Positions 53,881 to 64,000 of a DNA stretch of 64,000 bases are shown in pieces. The translations under genes and the position numbers were made by a program. The stretch comes from Apostichopus japonicus. Lineage: Eukaryota; Echinodermata; Holothuroidea; Aspidochirotida; Stichopodidae. Under the pieces are notes generated by a model. It did not search any database. It was given only the letters and a program-made list of their open reading frames with translations, and had not been told where the DNA came from. The DNA lies in the NCBI RefSeq assembly GCF_037975245.1, contig NC_092561.1, forward strand, positions 7,732,001 to 7,796,000, in the 5' to 3' direction. Positions within the stretch are counted from its first letter, which is position 1. The number at the start of each line of letters is the position of its first letter.

Positions 53881-56682
53881 TGAACGGTTTTCTTCAACAA
53901 CAACAAAATTTAAAACTTAAAAAATGATTTGACATTTTTAATAAAATTTATCAATTGATGTCATGTTTTATTTGATCAATGTAACACTTTGTTACGAAAA
54001 TGATTAATTACACACATCATAAGTGTGTGTTTTTGAACAGTTTGATTCATACTGTTGAAATGATAATATTCAACGAAATCCTGTTAGCATTATTAAGGAG
54101 ATCAAAAAAGAAAAAAGGAAAGCTCCCTTACATTAAATGAGCAATTCATCACGTTGTTGCAAAATGCTGAGAAATTTTCAACTAAATGATGGGGTTGATC
54201 ATTCGATAAAGGTGGGCAGAATTGATCAATTTATTGCAAGTTATTAACTTCTCATTTCACCACTTTGCCAAAAATTCTTATCCTGTGAATCTTTTTGACG
54301 GCACCTTAAATAGATATACGTAAATATTACATGCAAGTGTATATAGTGATTCTCTCTGCCTTTTGCTATATAGTCTACGTCATTGTCAGGCGCCCTTTTA
54401 TACCCTTTTGCTATTTTCTTTCTTCTGGCGCTCTCTGTGTATAGCCAACGTTAGTTCCACTTTGGCCTTTCAGTGCAGTAACAATACAATCGGCGTCTTG
54501 CCTATCCCTTGTAATGTCATTCAATTTATTAGTAATTTCGTTATGGAAGTGATGTCTTTAATTTATCCCACGAGTTTTCCTGTACTCAACGAACTTATCA
54601 CAGAGCTTTGAACTTATCTTCAGGGACCAACAAACCTAGATCTTTCCAATTGAAATATCGACAGACGATAAAAAGTGTCGCCTACCACACAAATGTATAG
54701 AATCCATGCACGAGGTACTATTTTACGCCAGTGTTAATCAAATTGCTGTAGCTGTCCAACTGTGTTATCAGACGAAATTAGTTTCACCCATGAGAGAAAT
54801 GAAATGTCCCAACGTGACCTTTACCGAAATGGCTAGTTTGCATATAGACATATATAAATTCTATATAGGAAGATTCTAAGTTAGTAAAACCGGTGCATCG
54901 ATACGATCTGATGTTAAGACGGATAAAGATATCAAGAACAATTGACGAAATATTTGTAGTAACGAAACTAAACCGAACACTATACCGGCAGATATCTACT
55001 TTTCGCCCGTTTCTTCACACACAACACCACGTCCTATTGTAGCCGTGCACGGTACCATGGTACTAATAGTGCAGTCTTTGAAACGTTTCTGTAAACGAAC
55101 GATATGAAATTTACTTTCTTCTCGTCCAAACAAGGTTACAATGAGCTCCTATAGTTAGCCTTAGTTTACAATCAATGAATTAAATAGCTCTACCCAGATT
55201 GTAAATGTATTGCACAGGTACGGCTGAGTTCGTTTATAGAATATATAATGTAGGAAGTATCGACTTGATTCTTGGGACAGATAATTCTATCAAACTTATG
55301 TGCTTATTGTTAATGCATATGTTGACCCCCCCCCCCCCTCACCTCGCCTCCCACACATACTCCACGTCCATCTATCATTATCGTGACCTATAACGGTTGT
55401 TGTAGTTTGTAAGAGTTGGGATGGCGGGCAAATTGCTCATCATGTGTATTTTTTCAAGATGGGGGTTTACACGTCCTCCAAATAGCACCTCCCAACAAGT
55501 TGATTTGCTTCATACTGGAGTATGATAAAGTCTGCAATCATAACGGAAATCCCCTCACCTCACCTTTCGAGAGAACGTTTCAAATTCCTACAATGAATGC
55601 AAACAAGGCACCCAGGCACTGGATAATTATTTAGCATCCAGAATATGCCTCCGAGGGCCCAAGTTGGTATATGTTCTTTTTTAATTTTCATTACCAGCAT
55701 ATAGAACTACGGACTTATTTATGTAGTATAGCGTATTGCTCGGAATACCATTTACAGCTTACCATACGTCTTTTGGTAGTTGCCAGGAGTTCCTCATAGT
55801 CAACAGGTTATACCTTTTCATGCTGTCTTCATTGAACTTATGTTAGAATGAAGAAAGCCGGCCACCGTGGCCTTCCTGCCACTCTGGTCAGGGCGGGTCC
55901 AGGATTTTTTTTATAAAAAGAGAAGCTGTGGCCCTGAGGTCTTTGAAGCCGACACCGTGTAATGGATCTAGGAAGATCCTCCTCCAGAGAAAGAAATAAA
56001 CTTTTATATATCACATGGTGCATTGTGAGGCGTATTTAAACCATTAATTAGGTCGATTGCTGTGTGGAAGTAAGCCCTTATGCTACTAATTCGGAAAATA
56101 TGTGAGAATTTTTCGGGCACCTAATGAAAGCAAAATAATTTGCAATGTGTTTTTCAATGGTTAAACTTATATTATAATTATCATCATTAGTGTAACGACT
56201 TCCCCAATAATTCTAACCAACATGGCAGGGTGATAACACGGAAAATGATTGTATTTTATTGGCATGCGATGTAATAACCCATGCATGCCTATGTGATATG
56301 CACATGAACATGTTGAAACGCGCGAAAATTGTTATATTTTTCGGGCAAGTCGTTACAGCCCCTCCCCCCCCCCCCCAATCAAATTGGGCTCCTACGCCTA
56401 TGCAAATAACTAATTTGAACTTTGTGTGAGATTCAAAAGGGAGTGTATACCATCCATCTACCCCCCTCCCCCATCTCGTGTCCGAGCCCTCTGACTTTCT
56501 TGTCACTCAGACCTTCCTGCCACTATGGCTAATACAAGTGAAAGTCATATACTGAATGAAGGACGAAAGCTGGTAGTAAATGTAATACGCCCTCTCCTTG
56601 TCTCTTTAACCATTGTCATACTAATAGTTTAACTGCTCCTGTGTATTGTTAAACAATACGCGTCATATTTTCTTTCACACAG
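53881..56682. other. Intergenic, no gene seen
   Basis: AT-rich, with C homopolymers near 55327 and 56364 and a lone hAT-like terminus near 55889. No supported ORF. Confidence 0.45.
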
Positions 56683-56865
56683 CCAGTGTGGACAATTTCC
56701 TATTGCTAATACCGCGTTATACTGCCCTCTGATATCATACGTCGAAGCACTAGTACTGCCATTTCCTAACCTATATGTGATAGAAACAGGATGTGCATAC
56801 TGCCAAGACATGTGCTTCGAAGCATGACATGAAAAGTGCAGTTTGAAGAACTTGTCCCAACTGGG
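56683..56865 (+). mobile_element. Foldback MITE, family copy 4
   Basis: The left end CCAGTGTGGACAATTTCCT and the right end, whose reverse complement begins CCCAGTTGGGACAAGTTCTT, form outer arms. Inner arms ATACGTCGAAGCACTAGTAC and TGTGCTTCGAAGCATGA pair. The centre 'tttcctaacctatatgtgat' matches the other copies. Confidence 0.72.
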
Positions 56866-58995
56866 TATTTTCAAAATACTCGGAAGAGATATCCAGAGTA
56901 AATGAACCAGAAGTTTTACATATTTCCGTTTCCGCATTTCTAACGTCCTTCTCATTATATTACGAGAATAACCACAACAGCCACAGATATATTAAGACAA
57001 GTTAATTATCGACAGTGACAAAACACATGAACTTAAAGTAGTGGGCTCTTCAATCAGTCGTTACTTAAAGTGAAACAGTGCTGTACATTTACATGTATAC
57101 AAATACGAAATTAATCATTGAGAAAAAAAGAGTTACAAGTTTAAATTTGCTGTTCACGATCAATGTCGTTGCAGTCTCTCGAATTTCTCTGTCTAAATTT
57201 ACCTATATTTCATCACCATCTTATACTATGGCCACACTGGTATCTAACTTGTAGGCCTACCTTGATATTTCTTTAACTAATATCAATGGTGTCATGGTCT
57301 TTTGGTAAGCTGGACAGATCTCTATCAATGGTCAACGACCAGCTATCGATATTTTTGAGTTGGTCTATATGTTTGGTGTCACTCGTCTCCGCCATTTTGG
57401 AATGAACTATGATCTTCTGACGATGGGTTATAAACCATTTTTTGTAATGTCATGGACTAATTTACCCCGTGTGTGATATGCAAAGAATGCTTTTCAACTT
57501 GTTGTTGTACACAACCGTAAGTGTCTTGATGACATGGCGTGTCGAAAAGATGTGACGCCATTTTGGTGTTACTTCGAAAGATTTTGTCTAGACAAATTAC
57601 CGTTAAAGCTACAGAGATCGAACTCAAAGGAAGTTATTTTGGAAAGATACCATCGTCGTTTTGCTAACTTTTCAAACTAATAAGTGCTAAAATGTCCATG
57701 AAGGCAAACAATGGCGTACTTTAGCGGACGGAAAGGAGAGTACTCCCTTCCCTCCGTCCGCCTCCATCCCCTCCCCACTCATAAACACAAAAGCAAACAC
57801 CTCCCTCGAGCAAAATGATAAAAAACCTCACGAAAAACACACCTAAATTCAAAATTAGATGGCATTCATCGTTAACTAAACGAACCAAATTCTGAGGCTC
57901 GAAACTGTCAGCAATCCACAAGCTACTCTCCGTTTTCCTCACGCAGAAGACTACTAAATACGTCACAGAAAGATGTAAATGACAAAAATTAATGTAATTT
58001 AATTGTTTTCCTTAATGTGCAATGTACGACATTGTAATGTAGGAGGAGGGACTATAAGACAAACATTCTATTCATTGTTCACGTGATGTTTTTTTCTTTC
58101 TTTTTCGTATACTGCTGGGTTTGTTTTATACTCCTGCCACGTTCTTTTTTGATAGGAAAGTGGGCAAATTGTGTTTTGATCATAACATGCATAAGTAGAA
58201 GAATCTTCGTATAACGTTAGTTTGATTTTTTGTTAGGTCAACAAAGAGCTGTTTCAAGTTTTCTCTCCTTCTTTTCATCATCGGGTAAAAAATATGGTGT
58301 TCAGTTTTCTTCTGTGATATCATCTCTTCCCATCAATAAGTCTTGTCCTTCGCACTATTTCCAAAATGATTTAAATTTATTTAAACTTAAAAATTATCAT
58401 CTCTGTTTGGTGCTTACATATTACTTACATTAATTAAAGATCTGTTTTAATTAGCTGATCACCTTTATACGTTAGACCCGTATCAACAGACTAGACAAAG
58501 CTTTACTCATGTTTTTCTTTTATTCAAAATGCCTTTCGTTTTATTAATTACCCCTCGACCCTCACATTTTGTCCTATGGTATAAAGAGACCTATTTCTCC
58601 CTCCGTCGGCAAGTTCTTTATAGTAGAGCAATAAAAACTGCTCTAGACTGCTACTGCACTATTGCTTTAAGCTCATGGGAGTCGCGGTATGTAGGTGGTC
58701 TCGTCCATCCACTTTTGACGAATCAACTATTCCCCAGTCACCAGGCTATGCATTTGCTACACATCTGGTCTTTGGGTCCAATATATATATACGGAACTGT
58801 TACTGAACCTATACACTGAACACCGTCGAACAGATTTTGTAAATAAACATTTTGCTACTGTTTTAAGCTGGAAATTTTTAAAGTTTTCGTTATTTTGCTT
58901 TATATTAATCTAATATAGGTGTTACACCTCTTCACTGATATTGCAGGTATATTATTTGATTATAGGATATTGCATTATACATTCATTGAAGTGAC

Positions 58996-58997
<2 letters not shown>
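56866..58997. other. Intergenic, no gene seen
   Basis: AT-rich. Open frames at 57721-57966 (minus) and 58529-58819 (plus) show no recognisable domain. Confidence 0.45.

Positions 58998-59044
<47 letters not shown>
58998..59044. repeat. (TA)n array
   Basis: Pure TA run. Confidence 0.95.
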
Positions 59045-59046
<2 letters not shown>

Positions 59047-60663
59047 GGTATATGGTTTGTTGGCGAATCTGGCGTCGAAAGCTTAACAAGCAAGTATAGA
59101 AAGTTGGCTCATTAGGTGAGAGAATTTGATAGAGAGAGAGAAAAGATTTATAGACCAATACGAACGTTGGCTGATACCGTGCAGTGTAGTCTAGACTTAC
59201 AGACGATGCAGATCCAACCATGCAGAGCACGTAAACTGGCATCGAGTTTTATTATTTACTTTCAAACCATGCTCTCTCATTCATAACAAGTGTATATATT
59301 ATCATATCATATATATTATAATATACACCATGTATGGCGTATACTAAAGCTACGATCGAAACTAGGAAAATTTCTTCGAAGAGCTGTAACGGGAAGGAGG
59401 GGTGCTGGTGGGGTGCTGGTGGGGTGGAATTGGGTGGGATGGAATGATGGTTGTCAATAAATACCATACGATGGCGCATGGTTTTTAAATGCTGAGATAA
59501 TCAACCGATCATTCAAGTGGTTCGATTTGTGTTTTAGATTGTTCTATTTTCTGTGGAGTGGTTTCTTTCAACATTTTAAAACTATTTGGGTTTATTTGGT
59601 TAACTTTAGTTTCGATACAAAAGTCCTGCGACAATTGACTTTATTTTCACGAAGCTTTCATTTCGAAGATTGAAAATAGTTCCAAATGCTGTTTAACGAT
59701 TATACTTTGCCTGTTGTAACTGAATAATACCAATAGACGAATCTATGTATGGACGAAGAAAGTGTCAAAATGGCATAAATGAATTGTCACTACTAACTGA
59801 TTAAAATTAAATTTATGAACAATAGGAGGGTGACGTGTCTTCGTCAATTCTAATCTGAATTGAATAATTAGGCTTATTTAATATATTGAAATGTTGTGCA
59901 CGTCAATGCTAATGTTAATATTAACTTCAATCTCTTTGAGAATATTCATCCTTTTTCTTTTTTTAGAATTATTTATCATTATCAATCACTAACGACGTCT
60001 ATATCCGTCGTATTGGACTAAGAGGGGGGCTGGGTCGCAAAGTACCTATACAGATCAAGGAAACATTACCCAAAACATGTGTATTTACGGTACCACTTAA
60101 TCAGTTGAAACTTATTCAACATTGTTTCAAAAGTGGCATACTATAGCACAATGTTTGCATCTGAGCAAACTCCATTTTACCAAAACGTCTCAGAGGGGAG
60201 AGAGTGGAACTTCCCTCTCCTCAGTTCCCCTTCCCTTCGACATTAATATCTTACCCCCACCCCACCCCACCCCCACCCCTCAATGGTGGTTTCGCCCCTG
60301 ATAGGCTGCATCACCCACCTTTCACTTCCTATGTCATCTTCATCTATATTCTCTCCCATCTTATGTTGCCTCTATATCTTAATCTCATCAGTTGTTGGAT
60401 TTCGCTCATCAAATACGATCTCTCTACTTCTTCTGGTTACTGAATCTTTCCAAATGACCCTTTCACCTCGTTTAGCAGAAAATACGTAATGACATAAACA
60501 TATTCATATAAAGACATCATAAATGATTCTACAAGCTGTATAGAGATTGTGGATACACAACCAATCAATCATGCATATATCGCGTATATAAATAAATATA
60601 TAATCATTTTACAACTATTACACGAGAAAACAAAGACATACACACACATACATGTACATCATT
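59045..60663. other. Intergenic, no gene seen
   Basis: AT-rich, with a short G-rich direct repeat (ggtgctggtgg, twice, near 59400) and a C-rich stretch near 60255-60280. Confidence 0.45.
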
Positions 60664-60664
60664 A

Positions 60665-60700
<36 letters not shown>

Positions 60701-60741
60701 TATATATATATATACATATATACAAATATATATATATACAC
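60664..60741. repeat. (TA)n-rich array
   Basis: TA repeats broken by GATA and CATA words. Confidence 0.93.
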
Positions 60742-61972
60742 TCTTTTAGTGTTGCCAAAAATAGAATTAAATGCATATATGATCCCTTTTAATGAGGTTG
60801 GCTTCCCCCTTACCCCTCTGTCGCCTCGTTGCCAACAGACCATTCTCTCATAAATGCTCTCTATTTCTCTGACAACACACCGACGAAATAAAGCGAAAAA
60901 TCAAGAACAGAAAAGAGATAAAAAAAAAGAGAAAAGAGTTGTAAGACATCACAGTTTTAACGATAGATGCCGTGTCAGAGTCGCGTCATGTCTTCACGCC
61001 TAAGTCTAGTGTTTACCTTTAGACGCTATGTCAACTAAATCGTCGATATTTTCGTTGGGTGAACAGAGTAATATGACGCTAAGCATGATAGTATCATAAA
61101 GTCACCCTCGGCGCCGATAGGACCGCCAACGGTTTATATACATTTGTCTTCTGTTCTGCTATAGTAATATCAAGGAAATAGGTTCAGATCAAACTCGTTT
61201 TACGGTGATAATGTTTGAAGCATTTGCCGACAATACTTGTCCTAACAATTAGGGAATGCATTCAACAATGGGGGCTAAAAACAAAAATTTGAAGACTGAG
61301 AAATAACTAAAAATAAAAGAAGGGAAAACAAGGAATTAATGTTAGACTTATGTCAAAGACAATTTTTAAGTGACCCGTGGGGAAAGGATTGGGCGACGGA
61401 TAAAGTAAATAAACGAAACACTGAGAAAAGGCTTAAAGAAAAGGATCCAAAAACATATATATCTACAACAGGAAACATAAAAATAAAAAATAAGAAAAGT
61501 CTTATGTCCCTACGATAGACAAAACCTTTATTGTAGAAAATTAATAGACTTTACAAAAGATATGAAAACATAATAAAGTTTCTAAAACGGAAGTCATAAG
61601 ACTAGACACGTCAAATATGGTATTTAAAGATTTATTTCAAATACAGAAAATATCACATGTTTCTAAGAGGATTCGAGTTATTTCTTACTCCCACATGGTT
61701 AAATTCGAAACATTTGGGAAAAAGTTGCACGATTGCAACAACAATGAAGAAGACGAAAGACAGGCAGAAAGAGATAGAGAGAAATGCATTTTTGGTATAT
61801 ATTTACAGAAACCATTGATTTTCTTTGTTAGTCATAGGAGGTAGGGGAAAGGTAGGGGGAGGGAGGGGGATATGGAGGAGACGAAGGAGGGAGAGGATGA
61901 GGATGGCATAGGTTGTTGGGAAGACACTTTAGGGATAAGAAGGGAAAGCCTGATTGGAGAACGTAATGATAG
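60742..61972. other. Intergenic, no gene seen
   Basis: A-rich sequence; no supported ORF. A purine-rich G/A stretch lies at about 61840-61905. Confidence 0.45.
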
Positions 61973-61977
61973 ATATA

Positions 61978-62052
<75 letters not shown>

Positions 62053-62170
62053 TTATATATATTATATGTGTATATATATATATTTGTATAAATATATATG
62101 TATAAATATATATATGTGTGTATATATATACATATACATATATATAACTATATATATATATATATATACA
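61973..62170. repeat. (TA)n-rich array, about 200 bp
   Basis: TA repeats with regular TATTTATA, TGTA and ACATA interruptions. Confidence 0.95.
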
Positions 62171-63129
62171 CCCATAAACCCTCACACGGTTGGATGATTT
62201 CGACTCTTTTCTTCTCTTAGCCAAACCCTCCGGAGAAAGCATTCTTCAGTTTTATAATTACAAACAACTATTTGTCGTCGAAAATAAATCGTCTCTAAGA
62301 ATAAACCATCACGTTTTTTGCACAAACAAGTTGCGCAACATATCTTCTGGCTATATACGCATCGCTTAGTGTCGACTCCAAGTGCACTCCATTCATACCG
62401 TAAACTTACCATTGATTTTATTCTATTTTTAATGACCTATCTTGGCTCTACTCTTGCCTTGAATTTTACGCAAATGGAACTGAATGACTTAGTCAAAATT
62501 GGTCCCAATGGCCAAAGGCAACATGATACCGAGTTATTTATGGAACTTTTTGCTTGAATTTTGTTTGTTATCGCCTTCATTATTCATTTTATTTATCATT
62601 TTCTTGAAGGCTATATAGTATATGCATGACCCGAGCATCATCATGTATTTGATATAAGACAATGGGTGTTTCCACGTCAAGAGAAGATGACGTCATTGAC
62701 AGGGGGAACAACTTCAAACACAAGCCATGAATGCCAACGGCTTCGTTAAAACTTTCATTCAAATCGATAAATGAACTAAGTCTATATAAATAAGGTAGTT
62801 CTTATACTTATTTTAATCTCTTAGAATCTTGTGGTGATAATTGGTTATTTATTCTTTTCTTTTCTTTTTCATTTCATTCTTTGCTGTTTTGCGCCTCTCT
62901 CCCTCTGTCCATCTCTCCATCTCTCTTTCTTACAACCAAGTATATACCTCCAATTATTCCAGATCCCCTGCCTCCCCCCACCCCCTCCCACCCCCACCCC
63001 CAATTAATAAAGATATCCGGCTCCTCTGCCCAGTAACCGGTGTCGACTAAAAACATACACTTACTGCAAGACGCATCGAGGTCCGCTGTTATCACCTTTC
63101 AGTTTTGAAAATGAAAACATCCTGTAGTT
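62171..63129. other. Intergenic, no gene seen
   Basis: It includes a CT-rich stretch (62890-62930) and a C-rich stretch (62968-63000). No supported ORF. Confidence 0.45.
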
Positions 63130-63660
63130 CACGGGCTCCCTAACTGACCCCGGGCCTTGGGGTTGTATCCTCCTGCAAACCCCCCCCCCCCCCCTCCCAC
63201 CCACCCCTCACCCACCATCATTACCACTAGTGTGATCGCGCCTATTGCTTGCTCTCATTCTCGTAACGGTAACACTGACATTTACGTATACCTTACATAT
63301 AACTGTCAACAGTTTGATCATCCGAAGTGTCATGGAATACTTTGTTGTGGACGATTATAAAATGCGCCGTTGGAATGAACCAATAACGAACGGTGTTTAC
63401 TATACGTATACCCGCTTTTATCACGTTTGAGTCCATCAAACACATTATTCATTATTCTTTACTTCTCGGACCCCCTAATTTACCCCGGAACCAGGGCTCC
63501 ACCCCCTTCTGCACTCCCCCCCCCCACCATATACACAAACCCCTGACCACGGTTTACGGTTATTCCCATACCGGTAACAGTGAGGTTTAATTCACGTTTA
63601 CTTCGGTAAAATATAACTGTCGACAGTTTTACCATACTTTGTTTCATGAAATACACCACA
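63130..63660 (+). repeat. Two degenerate direct copies of an about 300-bp unit
   Basis: Shared landmarks in order: 'accccgg', a C homopolymer, 'accat', 'ggtaaca-tga', 'tataactgtc-acagttt' and 'catg-aatac', at about 63149-63335 and 63483-63653. A part of the same unit (cagtaaccggtgtcgac) may recur near 63032. Confidence 0.55.
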
Positions 63661-63889
63661 TATCAGCCTATATGGTAGTCTAGCGAATGTGGGGAGAAGT
63701 GGTATATATTTGTTTGGCATGAAGTATCAGTCGTTTTCATAACAGGCTAAAGTAAGGCGCTAGCGCGGGCGCAGAGAGCAGTAGTCCTGCAGGGGCCCGC
63801 CATATAGAGGAGTTTTGTATACTTGCTGCCCATTTGTGTTGGACATGGCAAATCTCATTTGGGCGAACCAGGGGTGGGGCGGAACATAT

Positions 63890-63940
63890 TGTTTGGGAGG
63901 GAGGGGGAGGGAGGGGAGGGAGGGAGGAGAGGGAGGACCC
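63890..63940 (+). other. G-quadruplex-type purine tract
   Basis: A series of GGGAGGGAGGGGG runs with single-A loops on the plus strand, more than six G runs in about 50 bases. Confidence 0.7.
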
Positions 63941-64000
63941 ATACAAGGTGGTCCCATACATTTGCAGAAGACGTGGCACGTTCCAAACAGCAAGTATATG

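Overview
This is animal nuclear DNA. Genes are split by GT-AG introns, intergenic sequence is AT-rich and full of simple repeats, and there are many non-autonomous DNA transposons, tRNA-derived SINE-like copies and a LINE remnant. The intact genes are two TRIM-type RING/B-box/coiled-coil proteins and one UDP-glucuronosyltransferase-like enzyme. I infer a marine invertebrate, perhaps an echinoderm such as a sea cucumber, because of the expanded TRIM family with a propeller-like C-terminus and the repeat style. The species assignment is a guess.

1-20.4 kb holds two copies of one block. Copy A (1 to about 6.86 kb, cut by the window edge) and copy B (about 14.38-20.41 kb) lie head to tail, about 14.4 kb apart. 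Each carries one TRIM gene with a probable non-coding first exon, one long coding exon, and a conserved splice to a tiny last exon encoding three residues. Copy A has a 687-bp hAT-type insertion with a perfect 8-bp target duplication, and copy B still has the empty site. Between the copies lie a 73-bp minisatellite, an 850-bp GAT/GGT array, a possible solo LTR, a decayed LINE on the minus strand and an ATT array.

20.8-27.7 kb holds a palindromic 21-bp satellite, a TA array, and a four-exon UGT gene. The UGT has a signal peptide, catalytic His/Asp, the UGT signature and a C-terminal membrane anchor. Its first exon has a one-base frame break in an A run. Intron 3 contains two hAT-type MITEs.

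27.7-64 kb has no gene I can support. It contains an integrase-like transposase relic, SINE-like copies, a perfect (CTCCT)92 tract, several TA arrays, a 46-bp minisatellite, four same-orientation copies of a foldback element, a region enriched in TACTCG, and G-quadruplex-type tracts.

The TRIM pair is the most biologically interesting feature. The copies barely differ in the RING and B-boxes, but the C-terminal domain differs almost only by amino-acid-changing substitutions clustered in short patches. That is the pattern expected of a recognition surface under diversifying selection. The UGT is an independent detoxification-type gene, and nothing in the sequence ties it to the TRIM pair.
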